Source of the DNA: Paenibacillus xylanexedens
GTDB lineage: Bacteria > Bacillota > Bacilli > Paenibacillales > Paenibacillaceae
Length of the DNA: 64,000 nucleotides
Direction: 5' to 3'
Assembly: GCF_017874615.1 (NCBI RefSeq)
Contig: NZ_JAGIKV010000005.1
Coordinates: forward strand, 285,281 to 349,280
Below are positions 33,260 to 43,992 of this stretch, piece after piece. The position numbers and the translations under genes were made by a program. The notes below the pieces were generated by a model. That model saw nothing but the letters and a program-made list of their open reading frames with translations, was not told the DNA's origin and did not search any database. Position 1 is the first letter of the stretch; each line of letters begins with the position of its first letter.

Positions 33260-34492
33260 ATGATGGAGAGCAAAAGTTTTTGGAAAAGCGGGCATAAGCC
33301 CACCCTCTTCGGGGCGTTTATGTATTTTGACATCAGTTTTATGATATGGGGGATGCTTGGTCCACTCGCAGTTGTCATAGCGTTGGATTATCCGATGACT
33401 CCGCTGGAAAAGGCCAATCTGGTCGCATTGCCTATTCTCGGCGGTTCCATCCTGCGCCTTGTGCTTGGCTTCATGTCTGATTATATTGGTCCGAAACTGA
33501 CCGCACAGATCGGGATGCTCGTCACCTTAGTTCCTTTGTTACTCGGCTGGTTATGGGTCGACTCTTTAAGCCAACTGTACGTGGTGGCACTCTTGCTTGG
33601 TGTTGCAGGCGCCTCCTTTGCTGCTGCGCTACCTCTGGCAGGCCAATGGTATGGCAAGGAGCATCAGGGTCTGGCCATGGGTATTGCCGGGGCGGGTAAC
33701 AGCGGAACCGTACTCGCGACGTTGTTTGCCAATCGCTTGGCTACGCATTTTGGCAGCTGGGAAGTTGTGTTCGGACTTGCTATTATACCGATCGTTATTG
33801 TATTCATCCTCTTTTCTATCTTTGCCAAGAATAGCCCTAACCGGCCTGAACCCAAGAAATTGTCCCAATATGGAAGTCTGCTTAAACAAAAAGATGCTTG
33901 GGTATTCTGTGCCTTCTATTGTGTGACCTTTGGTGGCTTCGTTGGATTATGTAACTATCTCACCATCTTCTTCAACACCCAGTATGGGCTCTCTCCTGTT
34001 CGTGCCGCTGACATTACCACATTCTGTGTAATCGCAGGCAGTTTCTTCCGGCCTGTAGGGGGTTATCTCGCGGACAAAATTGGCGGAACCCGTATGTTGA
34101 CTTTCCTGTACACAGGAGCCTGCATCATGTTAATCGGAGTATCCTTCATGCCACCGCTTCCTGTTGTAGTAGTCATGTTGTTCCTCGGTATGATGTGTCT
34201 GGGAGCCGGAAATGGCTCGGTGTTCCAACTGGTTCCGCAACGCTTCGGTAACGAGATTGGTCTGATGACAGGTATTGTAGGTGCCGCTGGCGGATTGGGC
34301 GGGTATGCACTGCCGCTGATTCTCGGTCAACTGTATAGCAGCTATCAATCCTATACACCAGGTTTTGTCATTCTTAGCCTGATTGCAGCAGCTTCCCTGT
34401 TCCTGGTTCTCTTCATGCAATCCCGCTGGCGTGTAAGCTGGCTGAGCCGAGGTAACAAAGGCATGGCGGAATCAACATCCCTCTCTTCCTGA
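33260..34492 (+). CDS. nasA: Nitrate/nitrite MFS transporter, NarK/NasA type
   Basis: The 410-residue protein has twelve membrane segments and the nitrate-porter signatures: FMYFDISFMIWGMLGPLAVV in helix 1 and the glycine-rich GMAGAGNSG-like motif here MGIAGAGNSGTVLATLFANR (helix 5) and GIVGAAGGLGGYALPLILGQ (helix 11), with arginine in LGGSILRLVLG. It imports nitrate for the NasBC reductase encoded divergently. GAGGAG is nine bases before ATG 33260; ATG 33263 is also possible. Expression appears doubly controlled by the GlnR/TnrA box and by the leader attenuator. Confidence 0.93.
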   Translation: MMESKSFWKSGHKPTLFGAFMYFDISFMIWGMLGPLAVVIALDYPMTPLEKANLVALPILGGSILRLVLGFMSDYIGPKLTAQIGMLVTLVPLLLGWLWVDSLSQLYVVALLLGVAGASFAAALPLAGQWYGKEHQGLAMGIAGAGNSGTVLATLFANRLATHFGSWEVVFGLAIIPIVIVFILFSIFAKNSPNRPEPKKLSQYGSLLKQKDAWVFCAFYCVTFGGFVGLCNYLTIFFNTQYGLSPVRAADITTFCVIAGSFFRPVGGYLADKIGGTRMLTFLYTGACIMLIGVSFMPPLPVVVVMLFLGMMCLGAGNGSVFQLVPQRFGNEIGLMTGIVGAAGGLGGYALPLILGQLYSSYQSYTPGFVILSLIAAASLFLVLFMQSRWRVSWLSRGNKGMAESTSLSS

Positions 34493-34547
34493 GGCGTACA
34501 ACCACTTGGCCCCTAACCAAGGTACAGTGTTTATGAGTGATCCATAA

Positions 34548-34597
34548 GTAAGCAAAGAACAGCGTAGCCCCATCAGGCAGCGCTGTTCTTTGCTTAC
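34548..34597. terminator. Terminator between convergent nasA and fabF
   Basis: A perfect 17-bp stem GTAAGCAAAGAACAGCG / CGCTGTTCTTTGCTTAC with a 16-base loop separates two convergent genes and can act in both directions, although the T-runs are interrupted. Confidence 0.8.
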
Positions 34598-34611
34598 GGC
34601 TTTCTTTCTGC

Positions 34612-35850
34612 TTAAGATGAATACTTTTGAAGAACAATAACCGCATTATGACCGCCAAAACCAAAGGAATTAGACATCCCAATCCGCAAATCCGCTTTTC
34701 TTGCCTCGTTCGGTACATAATCCAGATCACATTCGGGGTCCCTCTGCTCCTGATTGATGGTTGGAGGAATGATGCCATGCCGCAGACTCTGAATAAGTGA
34801 AATCGCCTCCGCACCGCCTGCTGCACCAAGCATATGTCCCGTCATAGACTTATTCGCTGTGACCGGAATATCATAGGCACCTGTCCCAAAAAGTTGCTTA
34901 ATCGCTCTTGTCTCAGACAGATCACCTGCCTCCGTACTGGTGGCATGAGCATTAATTACATTAATGTCTTCAGGTCCAATCTGAGCTTCTTTCAGTGATG
35001 CTTTCATCGCCAGATATGCACCCCGTCCTTCCGGATGGGTAGCTACCATATGATACGCATCTGAACTGGCACCATATCCTATCACTTCGGCAAGAATATT
35101 CGCCCCTCTTGCTAGAGCATGAGACAGTGATTCCACAACCAGAATTCCTGCACCCTCCGCCATGACAAAACCGTCTCTCCCTGCATCAAATGGGCGGCTG
35201 GCTGCTTGGAACGCTTCATTTCGTGTAGACAACGCTGTCGCATTACCGAAGCTTGCCAGTGACACTTCCGTTACAGCCGCTTCTGTTCCTCCAGCAATAA
35301 TGACATCGGCTCCGCCATGACGAATTAACCGGAAAGCCTCTCCAATGGCTGTATTTCCAATGGAACAAGCTGTTACTGGCGATAATGTCGGTCCCCAGCA
35401 ACCAAACCTCATACTGACCATAGCTGCCGCCATATTGGATATCATCATGGGTACCAGTGTTGGGCTGACACGCGCAGGCCCCCGATCAGACAACGTCTTG
35501 CCTTGTTCCATCAATGTCTGGATGCCGCCTATGCCTGAACCAATATATACACCTACCCGTTCACGGTCCAGTTCATCCATCACAAGACCCGATTGTGATA
35601 CAGCCTGATCCGCAGCAGCAACAGCAAATTGAACGAATCGATCCATACGTCTTGCTTCCTTGCGTCCAAAACGCTCTTCACCATCAAAATCACGGATCAC
35701 TCCTGCGATTCTGGTTTTGTACGAAGCTGTATCAAAATGTTCTATAGGTGATACACCTGATCTGCCCACAATTAATCCATTCCAGAATGTATCTACATCA
35801 TTTCCTAAAGGAGAGATAACTCCCATACCTGTAATCACGACTCGTTCCAT
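34612..35850 (-). CDS. fabF: 3-oxoacyl-ACP synthase II (FabF-type)
   Basis: The 412-residue condensing enzyme begins MERVVITGMGVISPLGNDVD and has the Cys-His-His triad: the nucleophile in VTACSIGNTAIGEAF (about 163), INAHATSTEAGD and NKSMTGHMLGAAGGAEA. It extends acyl-ACP in fatty acid synthesis. The active-site loop is CSIGNTA where common FabF enzymes have CATGTNA, so this is likely a paralogue and not the housekeeping copy. It stands alone, with no fabH or acpP beside it. A good ribosome binding site (GGAGGATTGAC) precedes the ATG. Confidence 0.88.
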   Translation of the reverse strand: MERVVITGMGVISPLGNDVDTFWNGLIVGRSGVSPIEHFDTASYKTRIAGVIRDFDGEERFGRKEARRMDRFVQFAVAAADQAVSQSGLVMDELDRERVGVYIGSGIGGIQTLMEQGKTLSDRGPARVSPTLVPMMISNMAAAMVSMRFGCWGPTLSPVTACSIGNTAIGEAFRLIRHGGADVIIAGGTEAAVTEVSLASFGNATALSTRNEAFQAASRPFDAGRDGFVMAEGAGILVVESLSHALARGANILAEVIGYGASSDAYHMVATHPEGRGAYLAMKASLKEAQIGPEDINVINAHATSTEAGDLSETRAIKQLFGTGAYDIPVTANKSMTGHMLGAAGGAEAISLIQSLRHGIIPPTINQEQRDPECDLDYVPNEARKADLRIGMSNSFGFGGHNAVIVLQKYSS

Positions 35851-35925
35851 GTCAATCCTCCTTCAGCGCTGTTGTCTACCTTACTCTTACGCTCTGCCAC
35901 TAATAGTGCACTTTTGAATATCCTA

Positions 35926-35954
35926 TTACAAGTTGTCAATTATAATAGTATAAT
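35926..35954 (+). promoter_or_regulatory. Promoter candidate for the MmyB-type regulator
   Basis: TTACAA (35926-35931) and TATAAT (35949-35954) are 17 bases apart. This places the transcript start after the upstream ATG codons and supports the TTG start at 35989. Confidence 0.45.
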
Positions 35955-35988
35955 GACTACCATGATAACGAGGATTGAAGGTGATGGA

Positions 35989-36852
35989 TTGAACTACGAT
36001 GTCAGGTTACAGGCATTGTCCACTTTTCTGAAAACACAGCGTTCCAAAATTTCTCCCGAATCGGTCGGTTTACCCACTGGAAGTCGGAGAAGAACGCCTG
36101 GGCTGAGGAGAGAAGAGGTTTCCCAACTGGCAGGAGTGAGTACAACATGGTATACCTGGCTTGAACAAGGTCGGGATATTCAGGTATCCCATTCCGTGTT
36201 GGATAACATTGCTTCAGCACTAAGGCTTACTGCCGATGAACGAAAATATCTGTTTTCGCTCGCCATGGAGCATCATACGGAGCTGCCCACACTGGAAGAA
36301 GAACCGGTTCAACTTCACCCTTCTTTGCAGAAAATTTTGCAAGAGCTTCATCACTGTCCTACCGTGATCTCGGATCGGCGTTGTTACATTGTCGGCTGGA
36401 ATGATGCAGCCCGGCATGTTTTTATGGATTTTGAACAGATTGCCCCCGAACAACGGAATATGATCAGTCTGTTATTTGATCGAAAGGAGTTTCGCAGGCT
36501 CGCGGTAAACTGGGAGGATTTTGTTAGTGGATTTCTGGCGATTTTTCGTGCTTACTATGGCCAGTATGTTGATGATGAATGGTATAATTTATTTTTGGAT
36601 GACATGATGAACAGACATCCCGATTTTCATACCCTTTGGAAACAAAGCAGCGTCAGCAGTGCCCCGGACGTATTAATCGAGTTCAGGCATTCCAAAGCAG
36701 GCAAAATGTTGTTTGATCTGACTTCGTTGCAGGTTCAGGGTAGTTCCGATCTGCGTTGCAGTGTCTACACCCCTGCGCCAGAGAGCGCTACCGAGCGTAA
36801 ATTGATGCGCCTGATCGAGCGTGAAGCTGATCCACATCTTGGCAAGCATTAA
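35989..36852 (+). CDS. XRE-type regulator with MmyB-like ligand-binding domain
   Basis: The 287-residue product opens with an XRE helix-turn-helix, LSTFLKTQRSKISPESVGLP then RRRTPGLRREEVSQLAGVST and TWYTWLEQGRDIQVS (about 5-75). A MmyB-like PAS-type C-terminal domain (about 100-280) follows, with VISDRRCYIVGWNDAARHVF and DPDFHTLW-type motifs. Such regulators usually control neighbouring oxidoreductase genes and may bind fatty acids, which is notable next to fabF. TTG at 35989 is chosen because GAAGGTG lies five bases upstream; ATGs at 35953 and 35962 lack a site and lie at the predicted transcription start. Confidence 0.8.
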   Translation: MNYDVRLQALSTFLKTQRSKISPESVGLPTGSRRRTPGLRREEVSQLAGVSTTWYTWLEQGRDIQVSHSVLDNIASALRLTADERKYLFSLAMEHHTELPTLEEEPVQLHPSLQKILQELHHCPTVISDRRCYIVGWNDAARHVFMDFEQIAPEQRNMISLLFDRKEFRRLAVNWEDFVSGFLAIFRAYYGQYVDDEWYNLFLDDMMNRHPDFHTLWKQSSVSSAPDVLIEFRHSKAGKMLFDLTSLQVQGSSDLRCSVYTPAPESATERKLMRLIEREADPHLGKH

Positions 36853-36986
36853 ATCGGAGTCTCTCACCTTCTTGGAGTCATGTTAGAGCCTTGACATCCT
36901 CATGTTGCATGTTTTAAATACCAGGTATATTAAGTAATCCATGGATCTTAGTCCTTCTACAAGAAGGGGGTTCAGAAAGGAATATC

Positions 36987-37661
36987 ATGACGAAAGTGCT
37001 TATCATAGAGGACGACAACATGTTAGGCGATACATTATCCTTGTATTTGCAAGGTGAAGGGTATGATGTTATCCGTGTCGATAACGCAAGAGATGGTCTT
37101 CTACAGCTTCAAGCGCGGCCTGATATCCTGCTTCTTGACTTGATGCTCCCTGATTCGGGTAATAAGAATCCTAGTTCTCTCATGCGCCAACATACGGCAA
37201 TCCCCATCATTGTCATCTCTTCGTTAACCGAGGTTTCTGAGCGGATTCGATCATTAACAGACGGGGCTGATGACTATGTATGTAAACCTTTCAGCATGCA
37301 GGAGCTGAAGGCACGTATTGAGGCCGTATTGCGTCGTTACTCTATATTGAACAGCTCTGTTGTCACTGAACAGGAATCCGGAATATCTCTCGATCTGGCC
37401 CGAAGAACTGTTCTGTTGAATAACCAGCGCGTGGAGATGACGTTTTCCGAATTTGAGATCATGAAGCTGTTTATTCTCAATCCTGGCAAAGTCTACAGTC
37501 GGTATGCCCTGATTGAAGCCATTCGTGGTATTGATGCCTACATTAATGATCGCACCATAGATGTGCACATTACCAAGCTTCGCAAAAAAATTGAGGACAA
37601 TCCAAAAAACCCCCAATACATTCAAACCATCTGGGGGGTCGGATATAAGTTCACACCATAA
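36987..37661 (+). CDS. OmpR/PhoB-family response regulator
   Basis: The 224-residue protein has a receiver domain (MTKVLIIEDDNMLGDTLSLY, phosphoacceptor Asp in DILLLDLMLPD near residue 51, switch Ser in VISSLTE and Lys in DDYVCKPFS) and a C-terminal winged helix (EMTFSEFEIMKLFI ... NDRTIDVHITKLRKKIEDNP). It is a DNA-binding two-component regulator. It points tail to tail at the hybrid kinase, with only 21 bases between the stops, so pairing with that kinase is plausible but the two are not in one operon. Confidence 0.9.
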   Translation: MTKVLIIEDDNMLGDTLSLYLQGEGYDVIRVDNARDGLLQLQARPDILLLDLMLPDSGNKNPSSLMRQHTAIPIIVISSLTEVSERIRSLTDGADDYVCKPFSMQELKARIEAVLRRYSILNSSVVTEQESGISLDLARRTVLLNNQRVEMTFSEFEIMKLFILNPGKVYSRYALIEAIRGIDAYINDRTIDVHITKLRKKIEDNPKNPQYIQTIWGVGYKFTP

Positions 37662-37682
37662 CACAACACAGCTTCATTCCGA

Positions 37683-40600
37683 TCACCATGGCAGAGACTC
37701 GGTAATTTTATCAATTTCCTGTTGTACCTTCTCCAATACCAAACGCAGTTCCTCTTCTTTGAATAATGGACGGGACAAGAGCGATTCCAGTTGGAGAACC
37801 GCACACATCAGGTCCACTGCATGCAGATTCGCAGCTACGCCTCGAAGAGAATGAACACTACGAATTGCATCAGCAATCTGCTGTTGCTGAAGCTGAATCG
37901 CCAGTTTTTTCTGAAACGAGCCATACTCCATTCTGAATTTCGTGAGCGCATATTGCAGAATATGCGGCTTGCCGTCCATCTGTCTGATCGCCTTATCTGC
38001 ATCAATTCCATTGATCTCCCTTATGCCTTTTAGATCAATCCATATGGCCAAAATGTCTGCGATCTGTTGTTCATGTACGGGCTTAGTCAGGATGGCATTC
38101 ATGCCTGCTTCAAGATATAATTCATGGTTGCTTTTTAAACTATTCGCTGTAAGCGCGATAATAGGTGTACGATCATATTTCCTCATCTTGCGAATGTGTC
38201 GCGTTGCATCAATTCCATTCATATCTGGCATATAGAGATCCATCAGAATCAGTTCCCATGTTTGTTCGTCCAATTTCTTCAAAACCTCTGTGCCACTGTC
38301 TGCCAGCGTCACCTTGAATCCGGTATGTTCCAGCATGGCCCGAATGGCCAGTTGATTGATTTCATGATCTTCAGCGATCAGAATGTGCCCTTTGGATTTA
38401 AGCAAGTATGATTCATCGCCTTCTATCATCCGGTTTTTCTCCAATGGCCCCTCACCCTGAAGTGCAAGTATTACTTCGAACAATCCCAGACGTGTAATTG
38501 GTTTGATCATCATGAGATCCGGGCGAAAGGATCTCTCCTCACTCCACAGGGCATTTTCACTAAAAGCATGGGTATAACCCACCATTTGAAATTTGGTTCG
38601 ATTCATTCGCTTCATGAAACTGTCCCATGACGATCCGTTGACGGTCTCCTCTGCATCCATATCCAACATGATCAACATCGAACTTGTCCCTTCGGCTTCA
38701 GGAGTGTACCAATCACTTTCCATCATACGGTTCAAGGAAGTATACAGCGTCGGATTCATCCCGAATGAATAGAGCAGCTGCTTCAGATTTGCGCCCATCC
38801 GTTCATCATCTTCAATGATAACCACATCATTCGCACCATATAGGAGAGGGTGTGTCTGCAGGGAGAAACTCTCTTCTTCTTCGGAATCTGCAAGTTCAAA
38901 TATCAAGTCGAATGTAAACAGACTGTACTTTCCCAGCACACTATCCACCCGCAAGCTTCCTCCCAAAGAGGTGACCAGAAGGTAACAGATGACCAGCCCA
39001 AGACCAGAGCCACCATATGTTCGATACGTCGAGGGTTCCGCTTGAGTAAACGGGACAAAGAGCCGTTCCAATTGTTCGGGTGACATTCCGATTCCCGTGT
39101 CCTGTACCTCAAAACGGATATGAACTCGCTCCGCCTCCAATGAAAGAACCTCTGCCTGCAACGTTACATATCCATGCTCCGTAAATTTAATCGCATTACT
39201 GAGCAGATTCAATAACACCTGTTCAAGTCGGAACGGATCACCAATCACCGTTAATGGCAGATCGGGATCGGTTGTAAAGATCACTTCGATATCTTTGTGC
39301 CCGATGGCCACACCAATCTGATCTGCCACACGTTTGATCACATCCTCTGGTGAAAAAGAGACCTTCTCCAACATCAGCTTGCCTGCCTCAATTTTCGAAA
39401 AATCAAGAATATCATTTACGAGGGCAAGCAAGGTTTGGGAGGACGCATTGATTTTACTCAAATAATCCTTTTGTTGTGGAGATAGATCTGTCCGTTGAAG
39501 CAACAACGAAAAGTTGATAATACCACTCAGTGGGGTACGAATCTCGTGGCTCATGAATGCGAGAAACTCACTCTTTGCCTGGCTTGCTTTGTCAGCCTTA
39601 ACACGTCTATAGTGATCCGAAATGTCATGAATGACTGCCTTAATTTTCTCACTCGAGTTTAATACTTTAACAGGGGATAGGTGAACCCGAACATGCTGCT
39701 CATGACCTTCTCCAACAATAAAACTCAGTTCCGTATCCTGTGCTATATTGTGATGTAAGGCTTTTTGGAAAACGAACAACCAGTTCTCCAGCTGCTCAAT
39801 GAACAACAATTCTTCAAGCTGACGCCCAATCACTTCCTGCCTGCCGAGACCGAGAACATCCAGAAATTTCTGATTCACTGACACAATATATCTGTTGTTA
39901 TCCAAACCGACAAACCAGTCTGCCGACACTCGCTCAAGTGTTCGATATCGCTCTTCACTTTCTTGAATCCTTCGTTTAACCGCTCTGTGCTCCGTAATAT
40001 CAAGTCCATATCCCACGACATATTTCACCACACCCTCTTCTCGCAGAGGGCGAACGTTCACCAGCGAATAGTAACCTCCATGCTCAATCTCGTAAAAAAA
40101 AGATTCCCCTTCCCATGCCCGGTTAAACTGCTTTCGCAGGAATTCTACCTTTTCCTGAGGTAAAATATCCAATGTACCCAGTGTGTAATCTTGCTTCAGA
40201 CTACTCATATCCAAACCTAGGCGGGAGAGCATCTCTCCTTCAAGCAGAAGATACTCGAATTTTCCATTCTGTTTTTGGATTTTAAAAGTAAACCCCGGCT
40301 GCATACGAAGCATCTCCAGCATTTCCTGATCCCTTTGAATGACCAATCTCTTGTATCGATGATTTTGGTTCAGATAATAAAGGAATAATATAACGAACAG
40401 CAGGCAGATACATTGAAAAAAGAGAATCTGCCCCATCATTAACAGAGAAGGGGAATTTGTCTTTAGTGCAGAAAACTCATACACAGTAATCAACAGCAAC
40501 GCTCCGGACAACCACTTCTGCATAAATCCCCTGATATACTTAAAGATCAGACATATGGCTACAACAAATAACAACTCTGTCAACGCATACTGCCAGTTCT

Positions 40601-40925
40601 CCAACAAGGGATTACGCCCCATATTAATCCGAAAAATCCACATGAATGCAAAAGTAACGAAAGTCGAGCCAATCCCACCAAAATAAGCAGCAAGCAGATA
40701 AACAATGCCCCGGAAATTCAACAATGTACCATCCTCAAGCACAATAGAGAAATAATAGAGCGCCGTGCCCAACATGCTCAGCGTAATACCAATAATGATC
40801 CGAGTCGTGATGGATGTTGAACGGGTAGCATTTGTATGGTTCAAATAGTGATGAATCAGGAAAACAAAGATCAAAATTAGCGTGAAATTTAATACAAGAT
40901 CGCGTAGCAAATGGTCACCGTCCAC
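37683..40925 (-). CDS. Hybrid sensor histidine kinase with membrane sensor, PAS, two receiver-like domains and Hpt
   Basis: The 1080-residue protein starts with about six membrane helices (12-185) resembling the 5TMR/LytS-type sensor ([20 protein letters not shown]). PAS-like domains follow at about 205-315 and 325-440, then HisKA with [10 protein letters not shown] (His460), a HATPase with [10 protein letters not shown] and [10 protein letters not shown], a degenerate receiver ([14 protein letters not shown]), a complete receiver ([12 protein letters not shown], phospho-Asp in ILMDLYMPD) and a C-terminal Hpt ([15 protein letters not shown]). A full His-Asp-His relay is possible. The start is a GTG without a strong site; a TTG five codons later is possible. 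The 178-bp gap upstream shows nothing recognisable. Confidence 0.87.
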   Translation of the reverse strand: MDGDHLLRDLVLNFTLILIFVFLIHHYLNHTNATRSTSITTRIIIGITLSMLGTALYYFSIVLEDGTLLNFRGIVYLLAAYFGGIGSTFVTFAFMWIFRINMGRNPLLENWQYALTELLFVVAICLIFKYIRGFMQKWLSGALLLITVYEFSALKTNSPSLLMMGQILFFQCICLLFVILFLYYLNQNHRYKRLVIQRDQEMLEMLRMQPGFTFKIQKQNGKFEYLLLEGEMLSRLGLDMSSLKQDYTLGTLDILPQEKVEFLRKQFNRAWEGESFFYEIEHGGYYSLVNVRPLREEGVVKYVVGYGLDITEHRAVKRRIQESEERYRTLERVSADWFVGLDNNRYIVSVNQKFLDVLGLGRQEVIGRQLEELLFIEQLENWLFVFQKALHHNIAQDTELSFIVGEGHEQHVRVHLSPVKVLNSSEKIKAVIHDISDHYRRVKADKASQAKSEFLAFMSHEIRTPLSGIINFSLLLQRTDLSPQQKDYLSKINASSQTLLALVNDILDFSKIEAGKLMLEKVSFSPEDVIKRVADQIGVAIGHKDIEVIFTTDPDLPLTVIGDPFRLEQVLLNLLSNAIKFTEHGYVTLQAEVLSLEAERVHIRFEVQDTGIGMSPEQLERLFVPFTQAEPSTYRTYGGSGLGLVICYLLVTSLGGSLRVDSVLGKYSLFTFDLIFELADSEEEESFSLQTHPLLYGANDVVIIEDDERMGANLKQLLYSFGMNPTLYTSLNRMMESDWYTPEAEGTSSMLIMLDMDAEETVNGSSWDSFMKRMNRTKFQMVGYTHAFSENALWSEERSFRPDLMMIKPITRLGLFEVILALQGEGPLEKNRMIEGDESYLLKSKGHILIAEDHEINQLAIRAMLEHTGFKVTLADSGTEVLKKLDEQTWELILMDLYMPDMNGIDATRHIRKMRKYDRTPIIALTANSLKSNHELYLEAGMNAILTKPVHEQQIADILAIWIDLKGIREINGIDADKAIRQMDGKPHILQYALTKFRMEYGSFQKKLAIQLQQQQIADAIRSVHSLRGVAANLHAVDLMCAVLQLESLLSRPLFKEEELRLVLEKVQQEIDKITESLPW

Positions 40926-41103
40926 ATTACGACTTCAGGATTTCATGCATTCAATGAATGTTGTCAGATTCATGGTCGCAGTTCCTCAGTACACAAATCA
41001 TAGTATGCCGTGCTCCCTTATTCAATTGACGATATTGACCATTTTTTTGAAAATAATTACTACTTTCAGCTAACATCCCCTTATCACCAAACAACGTTTT
41101 TTT

Positions 41104-41409
41104 TCATGAAAATTCATCATTAAATATGCTGATATAAAAAAGAGAATCATCCAAATGAACCGATGTAATCGTAACTTGGGCTTCCCACACTTCCTGATCA
41201 GCCTTCATCAGTTTGGCTACGCCGGACCAGGTCTGATTTCCTCTCCAGTGGGTATCCATTAGCAATCGGGCAGGCTGACCTATGGTGCTCTCCCGTGAGA
41301 ATCCTGTTTTGGTTACATAAACGGAATTCACATCCAGAATCACACCCTCCTCATCTGTAATCATGACCGCATCCGTTAGCAGTAAGAAGGCTTTGAGTTC
41401 CAGTTGCAT
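41104..41409 (-). CDS. Stand-alone PAS-domain protein
   Basis: The 101-residue product is a single PAS fold (MQLELKAFLLLTDAVMITDE then GVILDVNSVYVTKTGFSRES, and HWRGNQTWSGVAKLMKADQE) with no output domain. AGGGAGTGG precedes the ATG. It lies between the hybrid kinase and the chemotaxis receptor on the same strand, about 70 bases after the latter, so it may be cotranscribed with the receptor and act as a sensing or adaptor module. The ligand is unknown. Confidence 0.75.
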   Translation of the reverse strand: MQLELKAFLLLTDAVMITDEEGVILDVNSVYVTKTGFSRESTIGQPARLLMDTHWRGNQTWSGVAKLMKADQEVWEAQVTITSVHLDDSLFYISIFNDEFS

Positions 41410-41480
41410 GGTTGTCCACTCCCTCTAATGAAACATGATGTGATGCTGTCCCTGTGTGATATCTCTCTTCTACGATCCCG

Positions 41481-43478
41481 TTAATACTTAAACTGTCTAA
41501 TCAGGCGCTGCAGTTCTTCAGCCAGGGTAGACAAGCCACGAGCCGAGGAAGAAATCTGCTCCATCGCTGCCAGTTGCTCCTCTGAGGAAGCGGCCACTTC
41601 TTCGGAAGTTGCGGCGTTGCCTGACGCAATACCTGCCAACTCATTGGATACAGCAGATACTTCCTGCACACCTGCTGTGATCTCTTGCGACGTGGCAGCA
41701 ATCTCTTCAATCTGAGGTGTCGTTTCCCGCATGCTATCCAGAATACGTTCAAACTTCCGAATCGCTTCTGTAGAGATGTCCATGCCCTCTCCAACCTCTG
41801 AAGTCACCTTCTCCATCATGCGAACGGAAGCAGCCATATCTTCCTGTACCGCCGTAGTCAGCACGGTGATTTCATTGACGGACTGCCCGGATTGCTCTGC
41901 CAACTTGCGAACCTCTGCTGCTACAACGGCGAATCCATTGCCATGTGTACCTGCACGAGCAGCTTCAATGGATGCGTTCAGCGCGAGCAAGTTTGTCTGT
42001 TTGGCTATATTTCCGATTAACTCCGTGATCGCTGAAATTTGGTGTGATCGTTCATATAACGCCTGAATCAATTGGTTTGTCTGTTCTACCGTCTCTTGAA
42101 TCGATTGCATCTGACTCACCGTCTGTTTGACGGTGTTGCCGCCTTCTTCTGCTTGTACGGTTGTATGTTTCGCCAAATCAGCGACATGTATGGAACGTTC
42201 GGCGATTCTTGTAATACCAATCGTAATTTCATTCATGGCCTGATGGTTATGTTCAATACCTTCGGTCTGTTTCTCCGCACCACTCGCAATTTCCTGAATG
42301 GCTCGCGCTACCTGCTCACTGGCTGCACTGGTTGATTCCGCACTTTGAGTCATTTCATCCGATGAGATGACTACCTGACTGGCGCTGTTCTCCACATTTT
42401 GAATCAACACACGCAGATTGCTCTGCATTTTGCCAAAAGCCTCACTCAGTTCACCTATTTCATCATTACTTGTGCTTGTAATGGTCTGGGTTAAATCCCC
42501 TTCACTCACCTGAATCGCCTGAACCTTCAACTGACGAATCGGTTTAACAATGGATCGCATCACCAGCCAGATGATCAAAATCCCGATGACAAGAAAAGAA
42601 ACGATGACCATAATCGTTCGATTCAGAATAGGAGCCGCGGCATCCTCTACTTCAGAAGAAAACATGGTGCCTGCGACCTTCCATCCCGTTGATTCATTCG
42701 TGGCGTAATACATGACCTTATCAACCTGATCAAAGGTATAGTTGAAATTACCGGATTCATTTGTATACACTTGTGTCCAAAAATCTTCTGTTGCATCTGT
42801 TCCAGGTTGCATCGTCGGATGATAGATATACTTTTCGCTGGCATCCAGCAGAATCAGATGTCCCTTTTCTCCTACTTTAATTCCGCTAACTAATTGACTA
42901 ATGTCCGCCAGATTGAGATCCAATTGGACCACACCAGATTGGTCTTCCAGTGCCTTCGCAATCGTAATGGTAATCTCTTTTGTCTCGGCAGAAACATAAG
43001 GGTCTGTAACAATGACCTGCTGTGGAGTACCCATCGCTTCTGTGTACCATGGTCTTGTTCGCGGATCGTAATCTTCAGGCATCTCCGCATCAGAGGACAT
43101 CAGATACACACCTGCCTCTGTGCCTACACCTATGGTGATGATATCTTTGTTCTGTGCGGCATACCCCTTCAATTCGTTCACAACTCGAACCTCGGCATCT
43201 TCTTGACGCAATTGCTTCGCGAGTGTACTCGCATAATATTCAATGTGATTCCGCTTGGCATTGACTGAAAGATCTATCGTTGCACTGGCAAGGTTCACAT
43301 TTTCCATCGCACTATGTAAAATTTGCTTCTCCACTTCATCTTTTGCACTGTTATACGATAAAACTCCAATACTGAACGAAGGAATGGCCAGGAAAGCAAT
43401 AAAGGACACGATCAACTTCGTCTTAAAGTTATTATGGATCTTGTTGAACCAATTCGATTTGCTATTTTTTCGGGACAA
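41481..43478 (-). CDS. Methyl-accepting chemotaxis protein (dCache-HAMP-MCP)
   Basis: The 665-residue receptor has a membrane helix at 19-40, an extracellular dCache domain (about 45-280) with [20 protein letters not shown] and [20 protein letters not shown], a second helix at about 285-308, HAMP (about 310-360) and a cytoplasmic signalling hairpin with the tip [20 protein letters not shown]. DxR-x2-RPWY-type dCache motifs often bind amino acids. TTG at 43478 is the start, behind GGAAGAGGTAGAG. No other chemotaxis genes adjoin, apart from the small PAS protein downstream. Confidence 0.92.
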   Translation of the reverse strand: MSRKNSKSNWFNKIHNNFKTKLIVSFIAFLAIPSFSIGVLSYNSAKDEVEKQILHSAMENVNLASATIDLSVNAKRNHIEYYASTLAKQLRQEDAEVRVVNELKGYAAQNKDIITIGVGTEAGVYLMSSDAEMPEDYDPRTRPWYTEAMGTPQQVIVTDPYVSAETKEITITIAKALEDQSGVVQLDLNLADISQLVSGIKVGEKGHLILLDASEKYIYHPTMQPGTDATEDFWTQVYTNESGNFNYTFDQVDKVMYYATNESTGWKVAGTMFSSEVEDAAAPILNRTIMVIVSFLVIGILIIWLVMRSIVKPIRQLKVQAIQVSEGDLTQTITSTSNDEIGELSEAFGKMQSNLRVLIQNVENSASQVVISSDEMTQSAESTSAASEQVARAIQEIASGAEKQTEGIEHNHQAMNEITIGITRIAERSIHVADLAKHTTVQAEEGGNTVKQTVSQMQSIQETVEQTNQLIQALYERSHQISAITELIGNIAKQTNLLALNASIEAARAGTHGNGFAVVAAEVRKLAEQSGQSVNEITVLTTAVQEDMAASVRMMEKVTSEVGEGMDISTEAIRKFERILDSMRETTPQIEEIAATSQEITAGVQEVSAVSNELAGIASGNAATSEEVAASSEEQLAAMEQISSSARGLSTLAEELQRLIRQFKY

Positions 43479-43542
43479 ATTTCTCTACCTCTTCCAGATA
43501 AATTTTAGTTTTACTTGATCTACTTATAAGTTGAACTAGTGA

Positions 43543-43708
43543 TTATTTACACTTGCCACTCCGATGACAGAACAACCTTCCAATCGCTGTTATCCCCAGA
43601 TTTTTTAAATTCCCCTTTTTTAGGGAAAATCCGGTGATAAAGGCGACCGCTTCGCTTTTTCAGTTTTTTCTGTCCTCTCCGTTTTCGTGTAAATGATTAA
43701 TACAACTT
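43543..43708 (-). repeat. Dispersed long-hairpin repeat, copy B
   Basis: The reverse complement of this 166-bp segment matches 14615-14782 almost end to end, including the core CTGGGGATAACAGCGATTGG followed by AAGGTTGTTCTGTCATCG. The inverted ends TTATTTACAC and GTGTAAATGA are present. The apical loop differs (CTAAAAAAGGGGAATTTA against CTTGAGAAAAGGGATCG in copy A), while several stem positions are retained. It lies in the 514-bp gap upstream of the chemotaxis receptor. The rest of that gap (43740-43920) is AT-rich with nothing recognisable. Confidence 0.85.
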
Positions 43709-43928
43709 ATATAGCTCTCATAGAGTGTAAACCATCTTTCTAAAAACTAGGTCTCACTTCTTGTAAAAAACACTTTTTACACTAAAAAACATGATTAAAT
43801 CTCTTAATTTATAATCCTAAAGAACTATTTTCAAACAAATTATACGAAAAAACTATTAAATAAAGTGTTCCGGGGATATGACCAAATTGTTAAATTTTTA
43901 AATACTTGTTAATAAGCACGCGGACGAC

Positions 43929-43961
43929 AAAAAAAAGATCCAAGCGTTATCGCTCAGATCT
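43929..43961 (-). terminator. Intrinsic terminator of metNIQ
   Basis: On the minus strand AGATC-GAGCG pairs with CGCTT-GATCT around ATAA and is followed by eight T, about 30 bases after the metQ stop. Confidence 0.85.
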
Positions 43962-43992
43962 AAAGGCTAATCACATTGGACCAACGTATTCT

